Assembly: GCF_023073335.1 (NCBI RefSeq)
Contig: NZ_JADPJG010000002.1
Location: forward strand, 897,664-961,663
Direction of reading: 5' to 3'
Length of the DNA: 64,000 nt
DNA from: Bradyrhizobium sp. 21
GTDB lineage: Bacteria; Pseudomonadota; Alphaproteobacteria; Rhizobiales; Xanthobacteraceae
Both the position numbers and the translations under genes were made by a program. The first letter of the stretch is position 1; each line of letters begins with the position of its first letter. Below, piece by piece: positions 7,342 through 15,673 of this stretch. Below the pieces are notes generated by a model, which worked only from the letters and a program-made list of their open reading frames with translations, had not been told where the DNA came from and made no database searches.

Positions 7342-8487
7342 ATGAATTTGCAAGCCCTTATGACCGACATCGACAAGATGTTCGGATGGATACCGTCGTG
7401 GCTGATCGGTCTCAGCCTGATCGCCGGCGCGATTTTGCTTGCCCTGTCCATCTATCGGTTTGCGGTCTGGCTGCTCAATCGCGCCTTCGGAACCCGTATT
7501 CCTCTGATGGGTGTATTCATTGAACGCACAGCCGGTCCGGCCCAACTGGCGCTCTGCCTTGCCGCCGTCGCCTTGGTGCTGCCGCTTGCGCCGCTCGACG
7601 ACATCATCCGTACGCCGCTCATGCGCCTGTTCGTGGTCGCCTTCATTGCTCTGATCGGATGGATATCGATCCGGATCGTGGACATGAGCGCGGCGCGCTA
7701 TCTCCAGAATTTTCGCGATGTCACCGAGAACTTCGTCGCGCGCAAGCATGTCACCCAGGTGCGCGTGTTCAAACGCGTGACCGACACCATCATCGTGGTC
7801 ATCACGATTTCGACGGCGCTGATGACGTTCGACTCGGTGAAGCAATATGGCGTCAGCCTGTTCGCCTCTGCCGGGGCCGCCGGCATCATCGTCGGTCTTG
7901 CCGCCCGGCCGCTGCTCAGCAACCTGATCGCCGGTTTGCAGATCGCGATCACCCAGCCGATCCGCATCGAGGATGCCGTCATCATCGAGAACGAGTGGGG
8001 CTGGGTCGAGGACATTGCAGCGACCTATGTCGTGATCCGGCTATGGGACTGGCGCCGCATGGTGGTGCCGCTGTCCTACTTCATCGAAAAGCCGTTCCAG
8101 AACTGGACCCGCGACACCGCGTCCCTGATCGGCGTGATCGCGCTCCATGTCGACTACCGCGCCGACGTGCCGCGCATCCGGCGCTGGCTGGAGGGGGCGG
8201 TGAAGGAGGCCAAACTGTGGGACGGCGCGGTGGTCAATCTCCAGGTGATCGATGCGGATTCGCGCACCATCGAGTTGCGCGCGCTGGTCAGCGCGCGGAA
8301 TGCGCCGCAATCCTGGGATTTGCGCTGCGAGATGCGAGAGAAGCTGATCGCCTTCATCCGCGACGAGATGCCGGAAGCCCTCCCGCGCGAGCGCGCGATC
8401 CTGATCCCGCAGGGAGGGAGCGACGACACGGAGTTCCTGCAGCGCTCCGCCGCGCCGGAGAAGATGCGGGCGAACGCACGCAATTGA
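7342..8487 (+). CDS. Mechanosensitive ion channel protein, MscS family
   Basis: 381 residues from ATG 7342. Four to five hydrophobic segments occur (about 18-45, 60-85, 92-112, 145-165 and the pore helix), then the MscS signature: the glycine/alanine-rich TM3 FASAGAAGIIVGLAARPLL followed by SNLIAGLQIAITQPIRIEDAV and the beta domain (EDIAATYVVIRLWDWRRMVVPLSYF). It would open under membrane tension to release solutes on hypo-osmotic shock. No regulatory domain is attached. Its position opposite DUF763 and beside transporters gives no further clue. Confidence 0.93.
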   Translation: MNLQALMTDIDKMFGWIPSWLIGLSLIAGAILLALSIYRFAVWLLNRAFGTRIPLMGVFIERTAGPAQLALCLAAVALVLPLAPLDDIIRTPLMRLFVVAFIALIGWISIRIVDMSAARYLQNFRDVTENFVARKHVTQVRVFKRVTDTIIVVITISTALMTFDSVKQYGVSLFASAGAAGIIVGLAARPLLSNLIAGLQIAITQPIRIEDAVIIENEWGWVEDIAATYVVIRLWDWRRMVVPLSYFIEKPFQNWTRDTASLIGVIALHVDYRADVPRIRRWLEGAVKEAKLWDGAVVNLQVIDADSRTIELRALVSARNAPQSWDLRCEMREKLIAFIRDEMPEALPRERAILIPQGGSDDTEFLQRSAAPEKMRANARN

Positions 8488-8502
8488 AAAGGCGGCCCCT
8501 TC

Positions 8503-9297
8503 CTATTGAGCCTTAGTCGCGCCACGCAGGCCAGCCTGGCTCTGGATCGTGTCCAGCTTGCCAGACGACTGCTCGTCCGCCACGAAGCGGTTGAGCACCG
8601 GCAGCGCATCCTCGCGTCCCTTGGGAATGGCAATGGCCAAATGCTCGGTGCCCCAATTGCCGTCAAGGATTTTCGCGCCAGGCAGCTGGTCGGACATTTC
8701 GAACAGGGTCGGCTTGTTGGTCGCGTAGAGATCAATCTCGCCGCGACCGAACATGCCGATGGCGACCTTGACGCTTTCGGCAGGCACAATGGTCGCGTTC
8801 TTGAATCTGGCCGGCAACGTACGCTCGGAGGTCGAGCCCTTGGTGACGCCGATCTTCACGCCCGGTTTGTCGATATCCTCGGCCTTGCTGATCGGCGAAT
8901 TCATCGGAACGAGATAGCCGAGCTCGATCGCCAGCACCGGCTGGCTGAAGCTGACCTCGTTGGCGCGGGCCGCTGTAGCGTTGGTTATCGTGAAGTCGAC
9001 CTGACCGTCATGGATTGCGCTCACGATGTCCGCGACACGCTGAAACCTGACGTAGTCGACGCCGACGCCGAGCCGCTTTGCCAGTTCGGCGCCGAGATCA
9101 TAGGCTAGGCCGTGCGGCTCGCCGGACGCATCTGTTACCATGGAGGTCGGGCTGCCCGGATAGATGCCGACGCGCAAGGTGCCGCTCGGCGCCAGCAGCC
9201 TTGCTTCGCCGTCGGCGCGCGCTGGCGCGCCGGGCATGCTGATGACAGCAAAAGCGAAGAGGGCGGTGCGCGCAAGGCGCTGAGAGGACGTGCTCAT
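8503..9297 (-). CDS. Amino-acid-type periplasmic solute-binding protein
   Basis: 264 residues with a clear signal peptide (basic N-terminus, hydrophobic core FAFAVIS, cleavage after APARA). The mature part TLRVGIYPGSPTSM.TDASGEPHGLAYDLGAELAKRLGV is the SBP_bac_3 fold of polar amino-acid ABC importers; DFTITNATAARANEVSFSQP follows the usual pattern. No permease or ATPase lies next to it, so it either serves a distant transporter or works as a sensor. It lies 10 bp downstream of the TctC-like gene on the same strand and probably shares its transcript. Confidence 0.9.
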   Translation of the reverse strand: MSTSSQRLARTALFAFAVISMPGAPARADGEARLLAPSGTLRVGIYPGSPTSMVTDASGEPHGLAYDLGAELAKRLGVGVDYVRFQRVADIVSAIHDGQVDFTITNATAARANEVSFSQPVLAIELGYLVPMNSPISKAEDIDKPGVKIGVTKGSTSERTLPARFKNATIVPAESVKVAIGMFGRGEIDLYATNKPTLFEMSDQLPGAKILDGNWGTEHLAIAIPKGREDALPVLNRFVADEQSSGKLDTIQSQAGLRGATKAQ

Positions 9298-9307
9298 GTC
9301 AAGAGCC

Positions 9308-10288
9308 TCACTGCGCGCGGATGTCGGCGGCCTTCAGCACAGGCTCCCATTTGATCGCCTCGGCACGCATGTAGGCGTCGAACTCCTTGGGCGAAGAGCC
9401 GACCGGGGCCGCGCCGATCTTGCCGAGCGTCGACAGCACGTTCGCATCCTGCAGCGCCGCCTTCAGATCGGTTTCGAGCTTCGCCACGATTTCCGGCGGC
9501 ATCTTCGCCGGGCCGAGGATGCCCCACCAGACCGAGACGTCGTAGCCTGATACACCGGACTCCGCGATGGTTGGCACATTCGGCAGCGCCTTGGAGCGTT
9601 CGGCCGAGGTCACCGCGAGCGCGCGCACCGGGCCGCCTTCGAGCTGGCTGATCGCTTCCGCAAGCGGGTTGATGCTGAGCGGGATGTCGCCGGCGATCAC
9701 GGCGGTCAGCGCCGGTGCACCGCCCTTGTAGGGGATCGCGACGATCTTGGTGCCGGACATGTATTTCAGCAACTCGCCGGCGAGATGCGCCGAGGTGCCG
9801 TTGCCCGACATGCCATAGGAGAGCTTGTCCGGCTCCTTCTTGGCGGCGGCGAGGAGATCGCCGAGCGTCTTGTAGGGGCTGTCCTTGGCGACGACGATGG
9901 CGAGCGGCGAGGAGGCGACTTCCGTGATCGCGGTAAAATCCTTGAACGTGTCATAAGGCACGCTCGGATAGATGAACTGGTTGAGCGGATGTCCGCTCGC
10001 AACAAGGATCAGCGTGTAGCCGTCAGGCGCGGCCTGCGTTACCGCCTGCGAGGCGACGATGCCGCCGGCGCCGGGACGGTTGTCGATCACCGGCTGCTGG
10101 CCCCAGTTCTTGGCCAAGGCCTGAGCGAGCGTGCGCGCGAGCACGTCGACCGCGCCGCCGGCGGCATAGGGCACGAGGATGTGAACCGGTTTGCTTGGAT
10201 AATTGTCGGCGGCCTGCGCGGCGCCGCCCGCCAGCAGCAGACCGGCGCCCAGCATCCAGCCGCCGATCTTCTTGTTCAAACCCAGCAT
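9308..10288 (-). CDS. Tripartite tricarboxylate transporter substrate-binding protein (Bug/TctC)
   Basis: 326 residues from ATG 10288 (AAGGAG nine bases upstream). Signal peptide with hydrophobic WMLGAGLLLAGGAAQA, then the Bug-family start YPSKPVHILVPYAAGGAVD, DNRPGAGG, and GYTLILVASGHPLNQ, all standard for TctC extracytoplasmic binding proteins. The family binds carboxylates, including aromatic acids. No TctA/TctB partners are adjacent. It is divergent from a TetR gene across a palindromic operator and from an aromatic lower-pathway operon, which suggests a carboxylated aromatic substrate (inference). Confidence 0.92.
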   Translation of the reverse strand: MLGLNKKIGGWMLGAGLLLAGGAAQAADNYPSKPVHILVPYAAGGAVDVLARTLAQALAKNWGQQPVIDNRPGAGGIVASQAVTQAAPDGYTLILVASGHPLNQFIYPSVPYDTFKDFTAITEVASSPLAIVVAKDSPYKTLGDLLAAAKKEPDKLSYGMSGNGTSAHLAGELLKYMSGTKIVAIPYKGGAPALTAVIAGDIPLSINPLAEAISQLEGGPVRALAVTSAERSKALPNVPTIAESGVSGYDVSVWWGILGPAKMPPEIVAKLETDLKAALQDANVLSTLGKIGAAPVGSSPKEFDAYMRAEAIKWEPVLKAADIRAQ

Positions 10289-10382
10289 TTTCCAGCACTC
10301 CTTGCGGGCGTTTGCGCGCCTGTCGTCGGCCTTCCGAGCCGTCCGGACGCCGCCCATGGTTTTTGTTGACGAGACCTGATCT

Positions 10383-10400
10383 TTTGTACGATAGTACAAA
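10383..10400. promoter_or_regulatory. Palindromic operator upstream of the TetR gene
   Basis: TTTGTAC (10383-10389), four bases GATA, GTACAAA (10394-10400): a perfect 7-bp inverted repeat, a geometry typical for TetR dimers. It ends four bases before the TetR ATG and lies in the gap shared with the divergent TctC-like gene, so an autoregulating TetR could control both directions. Confidence 0.65.
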
Positions 10401-10404
10401 TCAC

Positions 10405-11115
10405 ATGGTACGCAAGCCCACCAGCAAGGAAACGGTTCGCAAGCCGAATATGCGCGAGGCGATCCTCGCTGCGGCCGAGGAGCTGTTCGCGACCAACGGC
10501 TTCAACGCCGTGTCGGTGCGCGACATCGCGCATGCCGCCGGCGCCAATCCCGGCAGCGTCACCTATCACTTCAAGACCAAGGACGGCCTGCTGCTGGAGA
10601 TCTACCGGCGCCATTGCGGGCCGATGAATTTGCGCCGCTCAGAGCTGCTCGCCGCCGCCAGGCGTGTGCGCGATCTCCAGGACCGGCTGGAAGCCGTGGT
10701 GCGGGCCTATGTGTTGCCGGCTTTCACCTCGGGCAGCGATCTCGCCGGCGGCGGGGCGCGCTTCACGCGATTGCGTGCGGTGATGTCCGCGGAAGGCAAC
10801 GAGGTCGCGCGGAAAATCATCGCCCAGACGTTTGACGATACCAGCCACGCCTTCATCGATGCGATCCACGACAGCCTGCCGCACGTTCCGCGCACCGACA
10901 TCGTCTGGCGCAGCCACTTCCTGCTCGGCGCGCTCTATTATTCGCTGGTGACGCCGGACCGCGTCTCGCGCCTGTCGCGTGGCGAGGCCGACGGCAGCGA
11001 TGCCGCCAGCGCGATCGAGCAATTGGTGCAGGCTACGGTGGCCGCGTTCCAGGCGCCGGCGCTGGATCAGGCCGCGCCGGCGCGGCGGCGGCCGGTCGTC
11101 AGCAGCAAGACTTGA
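10405..11115 (+). CDS. TetR/AcrR family transcriptional regulator
   Basis: 236 residues. After a basic tail the TetR HTH is plain: REAILAAAEELFATNGFNAVSVRDIAHAAGANPGSVTYHFKTKDGLLLEI. The HTH and the C-terminal region resemble TetR proteins with a C-terminal YcdC-like domain. ATG 10405 has no clear Shine-Dalgarno sequence; it follows the palindrome TTTGTAC-GATA-GTACAAA immediately, so the message may be leaderless or poorly translated. A later ATG (10450) would cut into the first HTH helix. It is the first gene of the unit that continues with a LigI-like hydrolase 28 bp downstream, and is its likely repressor. Confidence 0.9.
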   Translation: MVRKPTSKETVRKPNMREAILAAAEELFATNGFNAVSVRDIAHAAGANPGSVTYHFKTKDGLLLEIYRRHCGPMNLRRSELLAAARRVRDLQDRLEAVVRAYVLPAFTSGSDLAGGGARFTRLRAVMSAEGNEVARKIIAQTFDDTSHAFIDAIHDSLPHVPRTDIVWRSHFLLGALYYSLVTPDRVSRLSRGEADGSDAASAIEQLVQATVAAFQAPALDQAAPARRRPVVSSKT

Positions 11116-11143
11116 AGAGGCGGTTTCGCTCGGCGGTTCCCTG

Positions 11144-12028
11144 ATGACCATGATATACAAGCCGACCATCCCGCCACCCGATCCGAACACGCGCACGCCA
11201 AAATTCAAGCTGCCGAAGCTGTCTTGCGACGCGCATTGCCATATCTTCGGGCCCGGATCGAAATATCCGTATGCGCCTGACCGTTCCTACACGCCGCCGG
11301 ATGCGCCGCTGGAGGATTTCAAGGCGTTGCACGCCAAGCTCGGTGTCGAGCGTGCCGTCATCGTCAATGCCAGCGTGCACGGTACCGACAATACGGTGGC
11401 GCTCGATGCCATCGCGCAGAGCAACGGCGCCTATCGTGCGGTTGCCAACATCGACGACACCATCACCGACCACGGGCTTCGCGTGCTGCACGAAGGCGGC
11501 TTCCGCGGCTGCCGCTTCAATTTCGTCCGCCATCTCGGCGGCGTAACCGACAAGGCCGTGTTCAACCGGGTCATCGCCATGGTCGCGCCGCTTGGCTGGC
11601 ACATCGACCTGCATTTCGACGCGATCGACTTGCCCGAATATGCAGACATGCTGGCAAAGCTGCCGCTGACCTACACCATTGACCATATGGGACGGGTAAA
11701 GGCCTCTGAAGGGCTCGATCAACTGCCGTTCAAGATCCTGATCGAGCTGATGCAGCGCGACGAGAAGTGCTGGGTCAAGATCTGCGGCTCGGAGCGGGTG
11801 TCCTCGGCCGGACCGCCCTTTACCGACGCGGTGCCGTTCGCGCGAAAAATCGTCGAGACGGCCCCCGACCGTGTCATCTGGGGCACCGATTGGCCGCATC
11901 CCAACGTCAAGGCGATGCCGAATGACGGCGATCTCGTCGACCTGATCCCGCTGTTCGCGCCGGAGCCCGAGTATCAGCAGAAGATCCTCGTCGACAATCC
12001 CACGCGCCTGTTCGAGTTCGACCAATGA
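11144..12028 (+). CDS. ligI: 2-pyrone-4,6-dicarboxylate hydrolase-like amidohydrolase (LigI family)
   Basis: 294 residues. The metal site SCDAHCHIFGPGSKYPYAPDR, a conserved YTPPDAP, and the C-terminal VIWGTDWPHPN are hallmarks of the LigI group of amidohydrolases, which open the lactone of 2-pyrone-4,6-dicarboxylate to 4-oxalomesaconate in the protocatechuate/gallate 4,5-cleavage pathway. The neighbourhood supports this: the products of the downstream genes perform the next two steps. Its stop overlaps the ATG of the transporter gene (ATGA). Some LigI relatives act on other lactones, so the exact substrate is inferred from context. Confidence 0.82.
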   Translation: MTMIYKPTIPPPDPNTRTPKFKLPKLSCDAHCHIFGPGSKYPYAPDRSYTPPDAPLEDFKALHAKLGVERAVIVNASVHGTDNTVALDAIAQSNGAYRAVANIDDTITDHGLRVLHEGGFRGCRFNFVRHLGGVTDKAVFNRVIAMVAPLGWHIDLHFDAIDLPEYADMLAKLPLTYTIDHMGRVKASEGLDQLPFKILIELMQRDEKCWVKICGSERVSSAGPPFTDAVPFARKIVETAPDRVIWGTDWPHPNVKAMPNDGDLVDLIPLFAPEPEYQQKILVDNPTRLFEFDQ

Positions 12029-13323
12029 CGACGCTTGCGATCGACAAGCCGCGCGGCCGCGCCTGGTGGAAGGAGCTCTGGATCCAGGTGCTCATTGCCA
12101 TGGCGGCGGGCGTTTTGCTTGCGATCGTCAACCCCGAGGCGGGCGCCAGGATGCAGCCGCTCGGGGATGCCTTCATCAAGGCGATCCGGATGCTGATCGC
12201 GCCGATCATCTTCTGCACCGTCGTGCATGGCATCGCGCATATGGCCGACATGGCCCGTGTCGGGCGCGTGGCCGTCAAGGCCATCGTCTATTTCGAGATC
12301 ATGACCACGATCGCGCTGATCATCGGCCTGGTCGCGGTCAATCTGCTCAAGCCCGGCGTCGGCATGAACATCGATCCCGCCGGCATCAATGCCAGCGCGA
12401 TCGAGCCCTATGTGAAGCAGACCGCCGTGATCGGCTTCGTGCCGTTCCTGATGAACATCGTGCCGGCAACCTTCGTAGGCGCCTTTGCCGAGGGCAACAT
12501 CCTCCAGGTTCTGTTTATCTCCGTGCTGTGCGGCTTTGCGCTGGTACAGCTCGGCGAGCGGGCTGCGCCGTTGGTCAACCTGGTCGATATGGCCGCCAAG
12601 ATGGTGTTCGCCGTCGTCGGCTTCGTGATGTGGGCGGCACCGATCGGCGCGTTCGGCGCCATCGCCTTTACGGTCGGCAAGTTCGGCGTCGGCTCGCTGG
12701 CATCCCTCGGCAAGCTCCTTGGCGGCTTTTATCTCACCTGCGTGATCTTCATCATCGTCGCGCTTGGCCCGGTGGCGCGGATCTGCGGCTTCTCGCTGCT
12801 CAAGCTGATCCGCTATATCTGGGAAGAGCTGCTGATCTGCATCGCCACGACTTCGTCCGAGACAGTGTTGCCGCGGATGCTGACCAAGCTGGAGAAGGCC
12901 GGCTGCGAGAAGAGCGTGGTTGGGCTGGTGATCCCGACCGGCTATTCCTTCAATCTCGACGGAACCTGCCTCTATCTTGCCGCCGCCTCGGTGTTCCTGG
13001 CGCAGGCGACCAACACGCCGCTCGGGGTCGCCGAACAAATCGAGCTGCTCTTGATCCTGCTCGTGACCTCCAAGGGCGCGGCGGGAATCGCGGGCGCCGC
13101 CTTTGTCGTGCTGGCGGCGACGCTGTCGGCCACCGGCACCATCCCCGTGACGAGCGTCGCGCTGGTGCTCGGCATTCATCGCCTGATGTCGCAGGGGCTG
13201 ACGCCGACCAATCTGATCGGGAACGCGGTTGCGACGATTGCGATTGCCAAATGGGAAGGCGCGCTCGATGGCGAACGCCTGAAGCGCGTGCTCGATGGCG
13301 AGGAACCTGCCGCCGCAGCTTGA
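12025..13323 (+). CDS. C4-dicarboxylate/H+ symporter, DctA family
   Basis: 432 residues, family-typical length, with eight or so hydrophobic helices. Family motifs are all present: TTSSETVLPRML (hairpin HP1 serine-rich motif), IPTGYSFNLDGTCLYLAAAS (TM7, with the NLDGT core) and SKGAAGIAGAAFVVLA (HP2). It imports dicarboxylates such as succinate, or related compounds, using the ion gradient at the inner membrane. Located inside an aromatic lower-pathway operon rather than beside DctBD, it is more likely to import a pathway substrate such as a pyrone or oxo-dicarboxylate than to be the main succinate permease (inference). Confidence 0.88.
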   Translation: MTTLAIDKPRGRAWWKELWIQVLIAMAAGVLLAIVNPEAGARMQPLGDAFIKAIRMLIAPIIFCTVVHGIAHMADMARVGRVAVKAIVYFEIMTTIALIIGLVAVNLLKPGVGMNIDPAGINASAIEPYVKQTAVIGFVPFLMNIVPATFVGAFAEGNILQVLFISVLCGFALVQLGERAAPLVNLVDMAAKMVFAVVGFVMWAAPIGAFGAIAFTVGKFGVGSLASLGKLLGGFYLTCVIFIIVALGPVARICGFSLLKLIRYIWEELLICIATTSSETVLPRMLTKLEKAGCEKSVVGLVIPTGYSFNLDGTCLYLAAASVFLAQATNTPLGVAEQIELLLILLVTSKGAAGIAGAAFVVLAATLSATGTIPVTSVALVLGIHRLMSQGLTPTNLIGNAVATIAIAKWEGALDGERLKRVLDGEEPAAAA

Positions 13324-13390
13324 GGAAATTGCTGCTTGCATGAGGCCGGCGGCCTAGACTGCTGACGAACAAAAGAGGGAAGTTTGTCCC

Positions 13391-14104
13391 ATGAAAACAG
13401 GTCTCGTGATTACCGCCCATCCGGGCGATTTCGTCTGGCGCGCGGGCGGCGCCATCGCGCTGCATGCGAAGAAGGGTTATCGCATGAAGATCGTCTGCAT
13501 GTCCTTCGGCGAACGCGGCGAGAGCCAGTTCGCCTGGAAGGAGAAGGGCGCAACTCTGGAATCGGTCAAGGCCGGCCGCAAGGACGAGGCGGAGCGTGCG
13601 GCAAAACTGCTCGGCGCCGAGATCGAGTTCTTCGACTGCGGCGACTATCCGTTGAAGCTGACCGAGGCGCATTTCGACCGCATGGTCGACATCTACCGCG
13701 AGCTGAATCCGAGCTTCGTGCTGACGCACGCGCTGGAAGACCCCTATAATTTCGACCACCCGAACGCGGCGCATTTCGCGCAGGAAACCCGCGTGGTCGC
13801 GCAGGCGATGGGTCACAAGCCCGGCGCGCAGTACCAATATTCAGCGCCGCCGGTGTTCCTGTTCGAGCCGCACCAGCCGGAGCAGTGCAATTACAAGCCG
13901 GACCTGCTCCTCAAGATCGACGAGGTCTGGAAGGAGAAGTACGAGGCATTCCAGATCCTCGCCGCGCAAAAACATCTCTGGGGCTATTACGAGCGCGTCG
14001 CGCTCAACCGCGGCATCCAGGGCAGCCGCAACACCGGCGTGCCGATGACGTATGGCGAGGCCTATCAGCGCCTGTTCCCAACGGTTGCGGAGGTGCTGGC
14101 ATGA
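13391..14104 (+). CDS. galB: 4-oxalomesaconate hydratase, GalB type (PIG-L/LmbE fold)
   Basis: 237 residues of the PIG-L deacetylase fold, but with [17 protein letters not shown] instead of the common AHPDDE, as in GalB hydratases. Further GalB-like segments are [65 protein letters not shown] and [19 protein letters not shown]. GalB adds water to 4-oxalomesaconate to form 4-carboxy-4-hydroxy-2-oxoadipate in gallate and protocatechuate 4,5-cleavage. Its stop overlaps the start of the next gene, which encodes the following enzyme. This adjacency makes the assignment strong. Confidence 0.88.
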   Translation: MKTGLVITAHPGDFVWRAGGAIALHAKKGYRMKIVCMSFGERGESQFAWKEKGATLESVKAGRKDEAERAAKLLGAEIEFFDCGDYPLKLTEAHFDRMVDIYRELNPSFVLTHALEDPYNFDHPNAAHFAQETRVVAQAMGHKPGAQYQYSAPPVFLFEPHQPEQCNYKPDLLLKIDEVWKEKYEAFQILAAQKHLWGYYERVALNRGIQGSRNTGVPMTYGEAYQRLFPTVAEVLA

Positions 14105-14784
14105 AGCCGGTCGTCGTTCGCAATATCAAGCGTGCCGATCCCGGCGGCATGGCGGAGTACGGTGTCTCGACCGTGCACGAGGCCTATGGCCGCATCGGCC
14201 TGATGAAGCCGTATCTGCGCCCGGTCTGGGCGGGTGCGTCGATTGCTGGCCCCGCGGTTACCGCGCTGGCGCAGCCCGGCGACAACTGGATGATCCATGT
14301 CGCGGTCGAGCAGTGCAAAAAGGGCGACATCCTCGTCGTCGGCTGTACCACCGACAACACCGACGGCATGTTCGGCGAGCTGCTCGCAACCTCGCTCAGG
14401 GCGCGCGGCGTGCAGGGGCTGATCATCGATGCCGGCTGCCGCGACGTCAAAGCGCTGCACGAGATGAAGTTTCCGGTGTGGTCGCGCGCGGTCTCGGCCA
14501 AGGGGACGGTCAAGGCCACGCTTGGCTCGATCAACATCCCCGTGGTCTGCGCCGGCGTCAACGTCGATCCTGGCGACATCATCGTGGCCGATGACGACGG
14601 CGTCGTGGTGGTGCCGAAGCGCTATGCCACTGAGGTCGCCGAGAAGGCGAGGAAGCGCAACGCGGATGAGGGTGGCAAGCGCACGCGGCTGGCCTCGGGC
14701 GAGCTGGGCCTCGACATGTACAGCATGCGGGAGGCCTTGGCGAAGGCCGGGCTGGTTTATGTCGACAATCCCGAGGACGTCTAA
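14101..14784 (+). CDS. ligK: 4-carboxy-4-hydroxy-2-oxoadipate aldolase (LigK/GalC, RraA fold)
   Basis: 227 residues with the RraA-like fold of class II pyruvate aldolases. The signature G(E)[23 protein letters not shown] contains the conserved Asp/Arg-Asp residues (about R123, D124) that bind metal and substrate. The C-terminal part [20 protein letters not shown] with [18 protein letters not shown] is typical of LigK/HMG aldolases and absent from RraA proper. It cleaves 4-carboxy-4-hydroxy-2-oxoadipate to pyruvate and oxaloacetate, the last step of the 4,5-cleavage pathway. ATG overlaps the galB stop. Confidence 0.9.
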   Translation: MKPVVVRNIKRADPGGMAEYGVSTVHEAYGRIGLMKPYLRPVWAGASIAGPAVTALAQPGDNWMIHVAVEQCKKGDILVVGCTTDNTDGMFGELLATSLRARGVQGLIIDAGCRDVKALHEMKFPVWSRAVSAKGTVKATLGSINIPVVCAGVNVDPGDIIVADDDGVVVVPKRYATEVAEKARKRNADEGGKRTRLASGELGLDMYSMREALAKAGLVYVDNPEDV

Positions 14785-14803
14785 GACGAAGAGGAGCGGG
14801 CGG

Positions 14804-15673
14804 ATGGATCGTCTCAAGCTGAAGGTCGTGCTCGGCAGTCACCCCCATGTCCAGGCGGTGAAGAGCGGCGAGCTTCGCTCCGACCTCGTCGACCTCGACT
14901 TCGTCGATTACACGCCGACCAACACGGCGTTCAAGCCGATGGTGCGCGAGCAGGCTTTCGACGTCTGCGAGATGGCGATCGTCACCTACCTGATGGCGAA
15001 GGCGCATGGCAAGCCGCTGGTGCTGCTGCCGGCGACCATGCTCGGCCGCTTCCAGCATTCCTACGCGCTGTACAATCCGGCGCGGGGAACGCTCGGGCCG
15101 TCCGATCTCGAAGGCAAGCGTGTGGGCATTCGCTCGTTCACGACGACGACGGGCGCCTGGATCAGGGGTATCCTGGCCAATGATTATGGCGTCAATCTCG
15201 ACGGCATCCGCTGGGTGACCTTCGAGGATCCGCATGTCGCCGAATATGTCGACACCACCGAGCGGGCGCCGAAGGACAAGAAGATCCTGCAGATGCTGGT
15301 CGACGGCGAGCTCGACGCCGTCCTTGGCGAGACCTCGAACGATGCGCGCCTGAAACCGCTGTTCCCGGATCCCGCTGCGGAAGCGGCGACATGGTACGCC
15401 CGCCGTGGCGTTGTGCCCGTCAATCATCTCGTGGTCGTGACCGAAACGCTGGCGAAATCGCGTCCCGATGTGGTCGCGGGCGTCTATGATCTGCTGAAGC
15501 GGAATAAGGAGCAGATGGGCACTGTGGCTACGCCAGACCTTGTTCCGTTCGGAATCGAGGCGAACAGGAAGCCGCTGGAGCTGATCGTCGACTACGCATT
15601 CCAGCAGGCGTTGATCCCGCGTCGCTACGCGATCGAGGAGCTCTTCCACGAGACGACACGAGGGCTGAACTGA
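14804..15673 (+). CDS. 4,5-dihydroxyphthalate decarboxylase-like protein
   Basis: 289 residues starting at ATG 14804 (GAGGAGCG upstream). It has no signal peptide and begins directly with a periplasmic-binding-protein-like fold: LKVVLGSHPHVQAVKSGEL, DYTPTNTAFKPMVREQAFDV, GKRVGIRSFTTTTGAWIRGIL. This organisation is that of Pht5-type 4,5-dihydroxyphthalate decarboxylases, which are cytoplasmic relatives of NMT1 binding proteins and yield protocatechuate. That would feed the 4,5-cleavage route encoded upstream, fitting phthalate degradation. Related cytoplasmic proteins of unknown activity are common, so the reaction is a probable, not certain, call. It overlaps the next gene by one base. Confidence 0.65.
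   Translation: MDRLKLKVVLGSHPHVQAVKSGELRSDLVDLDFVDYTPTNTAFKPMVREQAFDVCEMAIVTYLMAKAHGKPLVLLPATMLGRFQHSYALYNPARGTLGPSDLEGKRVGIRSFTTTTGAWIRGILANDYGVNLDGIRWVTFEDPHVAEYVDTTERAPKDKKILQMLVDGELDAVLGETSNDARLKPLFPDPAAEAATWYARRGVVPVNHLVVVTETLAKSRPDVVAGVYDLLKRNKEQMGTVATPDLVPFGIEANRKPLELIVDYAFQQALIPRRYAIEELFHETTRGLN

Noticed and set aside
5965..7845. 626-codon version of the DUF763 gene
   Set aside because: The N-terminal 210 codons are antisense to the MscS gene and have no ribosome site; the family start is at 7215.
12066..13343. 425-codon frame overlapping the DctA gene
   Set aside because: Arg/His/Gly-rich, out of frame with dctA, no membrane segments; DctA has all family motifs.
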